Assembly (NCBI GenBank): GCA_947247005.1
Contig: OX365945.1
Location: 17,676,501-17,740,500, forward strand
Length of the DNA: 64,000 nt
Direction: 5' to 3'
Source: Spisula solida
Lineage: Eukaryota; Mollusca; Bivalvia; Venerida; Mactridae
Each line of letters starts with the position of its first letter. Position 1 is the stretch's first letter. This document shows, one piece after another, positions 62,101 through 64,000 of this stretch. Both the position numbers and the translations under genes were made by a program. A model generated the notes under the pieces. The model was not told the origin of the DNA. It did no database searches and saw only the letters and a list, made by a program, of their open reading frames with translations.

Positions 62101-63064
62101 AAAAGATCAGAAAATGACAACTGTGGCCAGATTGAAAGACCAGTTAGTTGTAGCAGGTCTAGATATGGTTGCTGCCCAGATGGTTCAACTACTAAAAGAT
62201 CTGAAAATGACAACTGTGGCCAGATTGAAAGACCAGTTAGTTGTAGCAGGTCTAGATATGGTTGCTGTCCAGATGGTTCAACTACTAAAAGATCAGAAAA
62301 TGACAACTGTGGCCAGATTGAAAGACCAGTTAGTTGTAGCAGGTCTAGATATGGTTGCTGCCCAGATGGTTCAACTACTAAAAGATCTGAAAATGACAAC
62401 TGTGGCCAGATTGAAAGACCAGTTAGTTGTAGCAGGTCAAGATATGGCTGCTGCCCAGATGGTTCAACTACTAAAAGATCAGAAAATGACAACTGTGGCC
62501 AGATTGAAAGACCAGTTAGTTGTAGCAGGTCAAGATATGGCTGCTGCCCAGATGGTTCAACTACTAAAAGATCAGAAAATGACAACTGTGGCCAGATTGA
62601 AAGACCAGTTAGTTGTAGAAGGTCTAGATATGGCTGCTGCCCAGATGGTTCTACTACTAAAAGGTACGACAGTGACAACTGTGGCCAGATTGAAAGACCA
62701 GTTAGTTGTAGAAGGTCTCGTTATGGTTGTTGCCCAGATGGTTCAACTACTAAAAGAACACAGGATGACAACTGTGGCCAAATTGAAAGACCAGTTAGTT
62801 GTAGAAGGTCTAGATATGGTTGCTGCCCAGATGGTTCAACTACTAAAAGATCTGAAAATGACAACTGTGGCCAGATTGAAAGACCTGTAAGTTGTAGAAG
62901 TTCTCGTTATGGTTGTTGCCCAGATGGAACAAGTACTAAAAGATCAGAGAATGACAACTGTGGCCAGATAACATTAACTGCAGAGTGTAGAAGATCTAGA
63001 TTTGGTTGTTGCCCAGATGGCACTAGTCCTAAAAGAACTGAGAATGATAATTGTAAAACAGTAG
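17148..63064 (+). CDS. PAPLN: Papilin-like extracellular matrix protein, 13 exons, 3' end beyond window
   Basis: Spliced gene; exons are listed separately. All twelve introns are GT-AG and every phase matches: 17148-17198, 26192-26310, 30493-30541, 30924-31026, 32293-32423, 32860-33001, 33637-33717, 39161-39330, 52203-52914, 53377-53521, 55324-55552, 57245-57400, 61948-63064. Predicted residues: signal peptide 1-17, TSP1-1 about 25-75, ADAMTS cysteine-rich about 76-178, spacer about 199-300, low-complexity linker about 300-500, TSP1-2 505-560, TSP1-3 570-630, TSP1-4 637-692, twelve CC cassettes from residue 703. TSP1, ADAMTS cysteine-rich/spacer, further TSP1 and then lagrin-type cassettes is the papilin order (fly papilin, worm MIG-6); ADAMTSL proteins lack the cassettes. 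No metalloprotease domain is present. Papilins are secreted basement-membrane proteins that interact with ADAMTS-type proteases. Kunitz domains, usual near the C-terminus, are not in the window. An extra small exon between exons 1 and 2 cannot be excluded. Confidence 0.9.
17262..17692. repeat. Irregular minisatellite 'GTAGCAGGCGACAAA / GTAGAAGATGACAATATTA'
   Basis: Begins about 65 bp after the exon 1 donor. Interleaved units GTAGCAGGCGACAAA and TAGTAGAAGATGACAATATT; the latter is highly homogeneous in 17500-17690. Confidence 0.8.
18075..18380. repeat. About 30-bp minisatellite 'CTCCAGAGCGACCCTCTC'
   Basis: About ten units built on CCTCTCCAGAGCGACCCTCT with 'TGTTGTGAACCG' spacers, most regular at 18190-18270. 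Confidence 0.8.
19085..19155 (+). repeat. tRNA-derived SINE head
   Basis: Contains a perfect B box (GGGTTCGATCCCCG), an A-box-like segment (GTGACCTACAGGTAG) and a GAGGTC-CCGGG variable region. The body downstream is not tRNA. Stems are imperfect, so SINE rather than a tRNA gene. Confidence 0.5.
20177..20575. mobile_element. 399-bp element with perfect 21-bp terminal inverted repeats
   Basis: ACATATCGATCGGCCGATTA(A) at 20177-20197 is repeated exactly inverted at 20555-20575. Each arm also has an internal palindrome (ATCGGCCGAT). No coding content; no clear target duplication. Confidence 0.65.
22722..23110. repeat. About 51-bp minisatellite, eight copies
   Basis: Unit: GGTTGCAAAATAACAAGTCA, then GTACTGAATAAATTMATGGAGAAGTCGG with a variable G run (3 to 9 G). 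Minus-strand frame through it is a by-product. Confidence 0.85.
23984..24040 (+). repeat. Dispersed repeat fragment ('TTTCTGTACTCG' copy)
   Basis: TATACTTTCTGTACTCGGCT followed by GGTTAAGTTGAGCGTTGGCT, matching 14948-15015 and the complement of 63175-63235. Confidence 0.5.
24870..25050 (+). promoter_or_regulatory. Candidate alternative promoter and 5' exon upstream of TSP1-1
   Basis: A locally CpG-richer patch contains an E-box (CCACGTGAC, 24880-24888), a CCAAT box (GCCAATCA, 24914-24921) and two ETS-type sites (ACAGGAAGT, 24964-24972; CAGGAAGTG, 24980-24988). It is followed by an ATG (25014) with an 11-codon hydrophobic frame ending TAA just before AAG|GTAAAT (25051), a good donor. Could be a 5'-UTR exon with an upstream ORF; it supplies no in-frame start for exon 2. 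Motif-based, unproven. Confidence 0.25.
25480..25875. repeat. 19-bp minisatellite 'GACATGTGTGTCATGTAGG'
   Basis: About twenty copies with small variations (GACATCTGTGTCATGTAGG common), 320 bp upstream of papilin exon 2. Confidence 0.9.
26192..26310 (+). CDS. PAPLN: Papilin exon 2: first half of TSP1 repeat 1
   Basis: Acceptor ttatattgtag ends at 26191; donor GTATGT at 26311. Translates in phase 0 to a TSP1 start with the W-x-x-W core (GWSPWGQY) and the CSRQCDGG motif, followed by VKYRERICV. Length 119 nt, leaving a 2-base split codon completed by exon 3. This is the ADAMTS/papilin first TSP1 repeat. Confidence 0.92.
26640..29008 (+). mobile_element. Tandem-unit element (173-bp units), interrupted by another element
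   Basis: Starts with (gtcc)n at about 26640. Units starting GGTTAACCCAAATTGACMGTTT occur at 26666, 26839, 27012 (interrupted), 28621 and 28792, with 173-bp spacing where intact. Ends with ATGGCCCCTGATTGACTTAG and TGGGGGCATAAGTGTTTATT. Confidence 0.75.
27033..28471 (+). mobile_element. Tandem-unit element with eight 161-bp repeats, inserted in the 173-bp array
   Basis: Begins TATACGCCCGTTGAAAACGG and ends near GACGGGCGTATTTTGTGAC and TTTGGCACTCTTG. Unit starts (TGTCTGTACTC) at 27110, 27271, 27432, 27593, 27754, 27915, 28076 and 28238, nearly constant 161 bp. The outer array's GACCGTTT|CTTCTAGC is split by it. Confidence 0.85.
29020..29085 (-). repeat. tRNA-like SINE remnant
   Basis: Complement reads CGGTTTCCTTAGTAGTAGAG then CGTTCGCCTCTTAGG and GATACGATCCCAGGCCGCA, resembling tRNA A and B boxes with degenerate stems. 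Confidence 0.35.
29888..30015. repeat. 128-bp hairpin
   Basis: GGAATATCACTGCAGTGTGT plus TGATCCGT pairs with ACGGATCAACACAACTGCAG plus TAGTATTCC. A second inner stem AGTTGCTTGTG / CACAAGCAACG lies within. Confidence 0.75.
30493..30541 (+). CDS. PAPLN: Papilin exon 3: second half of TSP1 repeat 1
   Basis: A 49-nt exon between acceptor tatgttgcag and donor GTAAGT (30542). With the split Arg codon it gives RSVCKGKKISYKMCNTH, continuing the cysteine spacing of TSP1-1. Ends in phase 0. Confidence 0.9.
30924..31026 (+). CDS. PAPLN: Papilin exon 4: end of TSP1-1 and start of ADAMTS cysteine-rich region
   Basis: Acceptor ctttttaccag, donor GTAAGT at 31027. Begins ECEG, which closes TSP1-1, then DFRANQCSKYNN and LYKWRPYYG, the conserved opening of the cysteine-rich module ('DFRxxQC' and 'W.P'). 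Ends with one base of a split Asn codon. Confidence 0.92.
31027..32292 (+). other. Papilin intron 4
   Basis: Contains a MITE-like element (31307-31500) and, adjoining exon 5, the 56-bp decoy splice-site array. Confidence 0.85.
31307..31500. mobile_element. TACTGTAAA-ended MITE-like element
   Basis: Left TACTGTAAACCAATTTACTT and right end (complement TACTGTAAACCTAGAAATTA) form short terminal inverted repeats; the interior is rich in TTTCGC/GCGAAA. A similar element lies at 41433-41652. Confidence 0.55.
31876..32320 (+). repeat. 56-bp tandem array duplicating the exon 5 3' splice site and first 28 exon bases
   Basis: Eight copies at exact 56-bp spacing: exon-like parts start at 31901 (AG lost: CTTG), 31957, 32013, 32069, 32125, 32181, 32237 and the real exon at 32293. 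Each decoy has TTTCCGTAG (or TTTTCGTAG), ATGGCGAGACRTGCCAGTTA, TTGTGTTT and then GTATAA. Six decoys have intact AG and a GT 28 nt later. Confidence 0.95.
32293..32423 (+). CDS. PAPLN: Papilin exon 5: ADAMTS cysteine-rich region
   Basis: 131 nt; acceptor ttttttcgtag ends at 32292, donor GTATTA at 32424. Encodes GETCQLLCFPDGHPFY, then VIDGTPC and CINGHCK, matching the 'C.L.C......V.DGT.C.......C..G.C' pattern of ADAMTS cysteine-rich domains. The acceptor plus the first 28 exon bases are copied upstream in a 56-bp tandem array (described separately), so this exon's 5' boundary competes with six decoy AG sites. Confidence 0.92.
32424..32859 (+). other. Papilin intron 5
   Basis: 436 bp of AT-rich sequence; nothing recognised beyond the splice sites. 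Confidence 0.8.
32860..33001 (+). CDS. PAPLN: Papilin exon 6: end of cysteine-rich region
   Basis: 142 nt; acceptor tgatatttcag, donor GTAAAG at 33002. Encodes GCDNKIGSKKRVDACGVCGG followed by DNSTC, the signature CGVCGGD.STC end of the ADAMTS cysteine-rich module, then a short Ser/Gly/acidic stretch leading to the spacer. Ends in phase 1. Confidence 0.94.
33002..33636 (+). other. Papilin intron 6
   Basis: 635 bp, no repeats or exons recognised. A reading frame running on from exon 6 stops after the donor. Confidence 0.8.
33637..33717 (+). CDS. PAPLN: Papilin exon 7: ADAMTS spacer, first part
   Basis: 81 nt; acceptor gtaatttcag, donor GTATAA at 33718. Gives HTTIVEIPVGAVNIYVRE, the standard spacer opening ('..IP.GA..I.V.E'). 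Ends in phase 1. The used donor GTATAA is identical to the GT sites following the decoy exons of intron 4. Confidence 0.9.
34711..35260 (+). mobile_element. Tandem-unit element (159-bp units) with terminal GTCCCC hairpin
   Basis: Starts with GTCCCCTATCGGTTTTCAAC-cagaGGGGAC, followed by CGCCCGTCCC and three units beginning AAATCTGGATCCTG at 34769, 34928 and 35087 (159-bp spacing), each with GAAACTTGGTATGT-type core. Confidence 0.75.
35440..36105 (-). mobile_element. Diverged copy of the TTTAGCTCACCTGTC tandem-unit element
   Basis: On the minus strand it starts TTTAGCTCACCTGTCATAAA then GTCACAAGGTGAGCTTTTGTG, the same head as 56103-56792. Internal units (AAGTTTCATGAAGATTAGAC, complement of the GAAACTTGGTCACAATGATC core) are more diverged, so it is the older copy. 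Confidence 0.75.
37430..37745 (-). repeat. tRNA-headed SINE, minus orientation
   Basis: On the minus strand a tRNA-like head (GGTGGTCGAGGAGTGGATAA; B box GGGTTCGAATCTCGG) is followed by a body including GTGTTTCCCACCCAACTAGA, ATCGGTGCTATACACGGGCA and ATTCCTTGTATCACAACCC. The body recurs at 56790-56940 and 57150-57195. Confidence 0.75.
39161..39330 (+). CDS. PAPLN: Papilin exon 8: ADAMTS spacer, middle part
   Basis: 170 nt; acceptor tatgttttacag, donor GTAAGT at 39331. Encodes the core spacer strands including EMAGTMFFYRAADRDN and IKAAGPTNNVITVY, matching the conserved 'G..F.Y.R......E.L.A.GPT......V' of ADAMTS/ADAMTSL/papilin spacers. Ends in phase 0. Confidence 0.92.
40196..40399 (+). mobile_element. 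Short copy of the 'CTGTAACCATTGGTCGGAT' element
   Basis: Shares TCTGTAACCATTGGTCGGAT, TCAACGAAACTTTACA and the tail ATCTGGCAGTATTCTTCACC-ttcagtggttgctcttgttta with 54189-54752, but has a single unit. Confidence 0.6.
41155..41270. repeat. 24-bp microsatellite-like repeat, about five copies
   Basis: GTTGTTTTATTTCATTTTTC plus AAGT, almost perfect. Confidence 0.9.
41433..41652. mobile_element. TACTGTAAAA-ended MITE-like element
   Basis: TACTGTAAAATCACATATTT at left; right end complement TACTGTAAAATAATTTTTCA. Similar ends to 31307-31500; probably related families. Confidence 0.55.
42033..42254. mobile_element. Inverted-repeat element, family A, short copy
   Basis: GGTACTGCTTTATCAAAGCA ... complement end GGTACTCAGTTTAAAAGCAC. 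The internal ACTCCTATAAACCATATTCT matches ACTCCTACAAACCATATCAG at 764-783 of the long copy, so it is an internally deleted relative of 632-1288. Confidence 0.7.
42639..42644 (-). terminator. Candidate polyadenylation signal of nested gene
   Basis: AATAAA on the minus strand about 760 nt downstream of the nested gene's stop codon. In AT-rich DNA such hexamers are common, so this is only a plausible assignment. Confidence 0.3.
43406..44445 (-). CDS. Nested gene exon 2 (346 codons)
   Basis: Starts in phase with exon 1 (split Asp codon, DKYIEQLSD) after a pyrimidine-rich acceptor. Long uninterrupted ORF with protein-like composition, in contrast to the AT-rich surroundings. Locally GC-richer than the flanks. 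A minus-strand AATAAA lies at 42644-42639, compatible with a 3' UTR of about 760 nt. Confidence 0.8.
43406..48102 (-). CDS. Nested two-exon gene, unrecognised Gln/Pro-rich protein with SIM-like and acidic motifs
   Basis: Minus strand, inside papilin intron 8. Exon 1 is 48102-48021 (ATG, 27 codons plus G; donor GTAATT), exon 2 is 44445-43406 (acceptor ttgtactttcag, stop at 43408-43406); together 373 codons plus stop. The N-terminus (MDLLPSVDLLRDHLLAHDRA) and the following 110 residues look helical (LSDQTFLSSMGEHM; MYKEYRLQKWLKITEM). A Gln/Pro-rich stretch follows, then VIVIESDDEDN, a textbook SUMO-interaction-like motif, an acidic run (DEMEWEEDDDADSS) and a hydrophobic C-terminal patch (LAGVLFATEHLLPDEQ) ending WYIQHCEYYRAS. 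I do not recognise the family; composition suggests a nuclear protein (inference). Reading on upstream of 44445 is the intron, so the ATG at 44527 is not the start. Additional 5' non-coding exons are possible. Confidence 0.75.
45843..46139. repeat. Direct tandem duplication of a 149-bp segment
   Basis: 45843-45991 and 45992-46139 are about 95% alike (CTTGTCCTGTTTTTGGTTAC ... GCACTATTTTGCAATGC). Confidence 0.9.
46250..46790. repeat. Degenerate tandem repeat 'AAATTGAAAGTAGCA...CATCAAAA'
   Basis: About twelve irregular units of 30-55 bp containing TTGAAAGTAG and ACASATCAAAA blocks. Confidence 0.7.
48021..48102 (-). CDS. Nested gene exon 1 (start codon)
   Basis: 82 nt encoding MDLLPSVDLLRDHLLAHDRA then VREIILL, followed by donor G|GTAATT. 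The phase matches exon 2 and the two parts make one continuous helical-looking segment (REIILL-DKYIEQ). The ATG is the first in frame. Confidence 0.7.
48103..52202. other. Remainder of intron 8, upstream of the nested gene
   Basis: AT-rich, without clear genes. A GC-richer patch at 49963-50800 with open frames on the plus strand (64 and 110 codons) includes a 179-bp tandem duplication. The frames match no family I know and lack splice context. Confidence 0.5.
50443..50802. repeat. Diverged tandem duplication of about 179 bp
   Basis: 50443-50621 and 50622-50802 share CCTCCC(T/A)GA(G/A)CACCAAGG, ACCAACAGTGATC, GAGCTACA, ATGYCAGATGTGATC and TTGCAATACTGTGATCTATT in the same order. Confidence 0.8.
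52203..52914 (+). CDS. PAPLN: Papilin exon 9: end of spacer, disordered linker, start of TSP1-2
   Basis: 712 nt; acceptor catatatttcag, donor at 52915 (TCAG|GTCAGA). Starts AVNEGSDNPGIRYGYNMP, the canonical last strand of the spacer ('..ENPG..Y.Y..P'), then about 200 residues rich in Asn, Ser, Glu, Arg without cysteines, predicted to be unstructured. It ends MWSYGHWTECSTECGSG, the start of TSP1-2. One exon thus bridges three structural parts. Ends in phase 1. Confidence 0.92.
52915..53376 (+). other. Papilin intron 9 with degenerate 'GATACAACATCAATTTTC' repeat
   Basis: 462 bp; positions 53105-53365 are a degenerate 20-22-bp tandem repeat (AAGATACAACATCAATTTTC) running up to the acceptor. Confidence 0.8.
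53377..53521 (+). CDS. PAPLN: Papilin exon 10: TSP1 repeat 2
   Basis: 145 nt; acceptor aaacatttcag, donor GTAAGA at 53522. Continues TSP1-2 with VQRRIVSCVD, an expected mid-repeat cysteine in RLCPD, and SCSNGEC at the end. Phase 2 split Val codon joins exon 11. Confidence 0.92.
53555..54023 (+). repeat. tRNA-headed SINE interrupted by a MITE
   Basis: tRNA-like head 53556-53627 (B box GGGTTCAATCCCAGG; GCGTCATACGAAAGACGAAA) followed by TGGTACCAGTA. The body resumes at 53925 (CAGTATTTCCTTTGCTAGAT ... CTCATACCCTCATGGTGATG). The 267 bp between are a separate inverted-repeat element. Confidence 0.7.
53657..53923. mobile_element. 267-bp MITE inserted in the SINE
   Basis: CAGAGCTACAGATAAG at 53657-53672 is exactly inverted at 53908-53923. 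Flanked by CAGTA (53652-53656 and, after one extra G, 53925-53929), a likely 5-bp target duplication. Interior is rich in AATTGGGTA blocks; no coding content. Confidence 0.75.
54189..54752 (+). mobile_element. Tandem-unit element (about 155-bp units) with TACCCCC/GGGGGTA ends
   Basis: Head TACCCCCAGATACAAAGGAT-ATGGGGGC; units starting AATTTTGTCTGCGCTATTCC at about 54285, 54438 and 54594 with TCTGTAACCATNGGTCGGAT and GTTATGGCCCT blocks; tail ATCTGGGGGTATTCATCACA then TTTCTTGTTT. Confidence 0.75.
55018..55195 (+). repeat. Dispersed repeat, copy 2 (plus orientation)
   Basis: Shares ordered blocks with the complement of 8330-8520, e.g. ACATGTATACAATACCTTCA, ATGATTCTAGTTCCATTTTG, CACCATTTCCAGGCAAACAG. 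Located in papilin intron 10. Confidence 0.55.
55324..55552 (+). CDS. PAPLN: Papilin exon 11: TSP1 repeat 3 and start of TSP1-4
   Basis: 229 nt; acceptor actacatttcag, donor GTAAGC at 55553. Encodes WQVGSWGPCSTSCEIGDQVQ with the TSP1-3 cysteines through SCNDGVPC, then YMWKFSDWRP, the first tryptophans of TSP1-4, split from its cysteines by a phase-0 intron. TSP1-3 has Glu-Ile where the CSxxCG motif usually has Gly, and a long insert (KDETSDVVDDEQ). Confidence 0.93.
55600..55743. repeat. 144-bp hairpin just downstream of exon 11
   Basis: AAGGCCTTTTTGAGTGTTTT...GGTTATAGTCTTGGTTCCCG pairs imperfectly with GGGAACCAGACAATTATAAC...GTTGAAAAGGCCT; arms about 55 bp. Confidence 0.7.
56103..56792 (+). 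mobile_element. TTTAGCTCACCTGTC tandem-unit element with (gtcc)n and 145-bp units
   Basis: Head TAGCTCACCTGTCACAAAGT-GACAGAGTGAGCTTTTGTGATC, then a (cgtc)n tract (56149-56216), units starting GTGTAG(A/T)CACTAGAGGTCAC near 56221, 56366 and 56511 (145-bp spacing), tail GACAGGTGAGCGACC and GGGCCCTCTTGTTT. The ends are inverted repeats (AGCTCACCTGTC/GACAGGTGAGC). Confidence 0.85.
56790..56940 (+). repeat. SINE body fragment
   Basis: GTGTTTCCCACCCAAGTAGA, GGTGCTATACACTGGGCACA and GGATTCCTTGTATCACACAA match the minus-strand SINE at 37430-37745; the tRNA head is absent, having been replaced by the preceding tandem-unit element. Confidence 0.75.
57245..57400 (+). CDS. PAPLN: Papilin exon 12: TSP1 repeat 4
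   Basis: 156 nt; acceptor gttctcttacag, donor GTATGT at 57401. Encodes CSVTCGVGVESRRVDC, then NNGRVPVDNCS and RRCNLADCPG, a complete set of TSP1 cysteines. Phase 0 at both ends. Confidence 0.93.
57449..57514 (-). repeat. Family A element fragment
   Basis: AATATCGTTCGGCACTCCCA, GATTGTGCAATTAATATTTA and AATTAGCC match the complement of 1103-1170. Confidence 0.7.
58044..58800. mobile_element. 757-bp inverted-repeat DNA element
   Basis: Terminal repeats of at least 28 bp with one mismatch (TACCGTATTACCTCGTATTA then TCGCCCCC; right end inverted). Interior is GC-richer than the flanks, with an 85-codon open frame (58357-58614) that lacks recognised transposase motifs. Confidence 0.8.
61130..61735. 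repeat. About 23-bp minisatellite 'AAGGAACCTTTAGCAATTTAAGC'
   Basis: Roughly twenty-five units, homogeneous at 61420-61670 with a higher-order insertion (TTATTCAAGGGGAACCTTTA) about every 120 bp, diverged on the left. Confidence 0.85.
61948..63064 (+). CDS. PAPLN: Papilin exon 13: twelve tandem papilin/lagrin-type CC cassettes
   Basis: 1117 nt without a stop in the frame set by exon 12; acceptor actgtatttcag, donor GTGAGT at 63065. After SIWRED come twelve units: C-x-x-SRYGCCPDGSTTKR-x-x-x-DNC. Unit 1 is 30 residues (61966-62055), units 2-11 are 31 residues (93 bp) each, unit 12 has 26 residues (62986-63063). Each has four cysteines including the CC pair and the PDG turn of lagrin repeats in papilin/MIG-6. 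The true frame contains no Met, so ATG-based ORF finding reports the wrong frame (61916-62890). Ends in phase 1; the next exon is outside the window. Confidence 0.9.
61966..63063 (+). repeat. 93-bp coding tandem array (12 units, 10 of them exactly 93 bp)
   Basis: Unit starts: 61966, 62056, then every 93 bp to 62986. Units 2-7 are nearly identical at the nucleotide level (they differ mainly at AGR/TCW/GGY third positions), while units 1, 8, 9, 11 and 12 are more diverged. This indicates recent expansion or conversion in the centre and older copies at the edges. Confidence 0.93.
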
Positions 63065-64000
63065 GTGAGTGATAATTCTTTGTACGCTTTAAAATATCCC
63101 AGAGTTCAATATTTGCCCCTGCCTGTTTGGAGGAGCATATCTGGTACTTGTCTCTATCACCAAAAGATAACAATAAGTCTGACAGGGTGAAGGCCGCACT
63201 CAACTTAACCCGTCGAGCACAGAAAACATAAAAACACACAAAACCTATATGTAAATCATCTCTGAATGTTGGTATGAATCATGTAGTATCACAAGAGTTC
63301 CTAGGGTCAACGCTAGACACTGTCATGGGGTAGTTCATCTCTGTCAGTAGAGAATCAGATGCCTGTCAAGTGTCTCTGGGAGTAAAACAAAGAGCTGGAT
63401 ACCTGTTGAATCAGCACTGACTAGACTTTGTGTGACTTCCATAAAAACACTTGTCAGGCATTGAATACCTGTTTGTCAGACATGGGACCCTTTGACTGTA
63501 CAAATAAGGAAATTGAAGCAGATATTCTGAAATGAAGATGAGGGACTGTAAATCATTTATGTTTGTTAAATATGTCACTCTGCTTCACAGATCCTCATAA
63601 AAATGCCATCCTTGAAATATGAGAAAAAATAAAATATGATGTATCGTTTTCACCTCCAGTGTGAAAATCTGGCCTCCTTTAGATCACACCTTCATGTTTG
63701 GAGAGCTACATTCATTTAAATATCTGATAGATTTTGTTGGTGTTTTGACTGTAAGTTTGAGTTCAAGTAAGGTCCTCCTTCATTTCTTTCAAACCTTTGT
63801 GACTTTGTCAAACGGAAATTGACAACACTAAAATTTAGCCAACCGGATTGAAAAGCTCGAATGTTTATGAATGAATAAAAAGAATGATTTAATGTAAGTG
63901 TGTTAGTTACCTGACACACTAATGAAAGGTTTACGATTGAAAAAGTTTTGCTAAGATATATTTTCACCACGAACAAGCACGGATAGGTTTCTGTTGAAAT
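63065..64000 (+). other. Start of papilin intron 13
   Basis: Donor GTGAGT, then non-coding DNA with one dispersed repeat fragment (63175-63235). No acceptor followed by papilin-like coding sequence is seen before the window ends. Confidence 0.7.
63175..63235 (-). repeat. Dispersed repeat fragment in intron 13
   Basis: Complement reads ATGTTTTCTGTGCTCGACGG then GTTAAGTTGAGTGCGGCCTT, the same family as 14948-15015. Confidence 0.55.

Noticed and set aside
61916..62890. 324-codon plus-strand reading frame in the cassette array
   Set aside because: Out of frame with exon 12 and with the cysteine-rich cassettes; the ATG lies in the intron before the acceptor at 61947. Shadow of the 93-bp repeat.
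17148..63064. ADAMTS protease gene
   Set aside because: No prodomain, metalloprotease (HExxH) or disintegrin exon is seen before TSP1-1; the signal-peptide exon and cassettes fit papilin.
61944..63239. Long minus-strand frames (244 and 110 codons) over the cassette exon
   Set aside because: Exact antisense of the repeat; periodic peptide simply mirrors the 93-bp unit.

Overview
This is an AT-rich, intron-rich animal genome window, most likely from a bivalve mollusc. The evidence is long GT-AG introns full of short tandem-repeat elements: (gtcc)n tracts, units of about 145-175 bp carrying a 'GAAACTTGGT'-like core, and 'GGGCCCTCTTGTTT'-type ends. I know this style from mollusc genomes. tRNA-headed SINEs and several small inverted-repeat elements are also present. 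No prokaryotic gene organisation is visible.

The main occupant is one large plus-strand gene from about 17.1 kb to beyond the right edge, encoding a papilin-like secreted matrix protein. I could chain 13 coding exons with GT-AG borders and fully consistent phases (3205 nt, 1068 codons plus one base). The order is: signal-peptide exon (17148-17198), a first thrombospondin type 1 (TSP1) repeat (26192-30926), the ADAMTS-type cysteine-rich region and spacer (about 30927-39330 and the start of 52203), a disordered linker of about 200 residues, three more TSP1 repeats (52866-57400), and one 1117-bp exon with twelve papilin/lagrin-type CC cassettes (61948-63064). That exon ends in phase 1, so the gene continues past the window, where Kunitz domains would be expected. 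Most cassette Met-starting ORFs and many other long ORFs in the window are shadows of repeats.

A second gene lies on the minus strand inside the 12.9-kb intron between papilin exons 8 and 9. It is a two-exon gene of 373 codons (48102-48021 and 44445-43406) for an unrecognised, probably nuclear, Gln/Pro-rich protein with a SUMO-interaction-like motif and an acidic segment.

The left 17 kb is mostly non-coding. It holds a low-confidence 3' end of another plus-strand gene (2618-3796), a possible Kv-channel T1 remnant (11704-11940), a mariner remnant (15472-16121), inverted-repeat elements and minisatellites.

The most unusual structure is in papilin intron 4. A 56-bp minisatellite copies the real 3' splice site plus the first 28 nt of exon 5, giving six AG-containing decoy acceptors upstream of the real one. 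Read-through from any decoy hits an in-frame TAG formed by the next copy's acceptor. The second notable structure is the recently homogenised 93-bp cassette array, which is open in the true frame and in at least two shadow frames.
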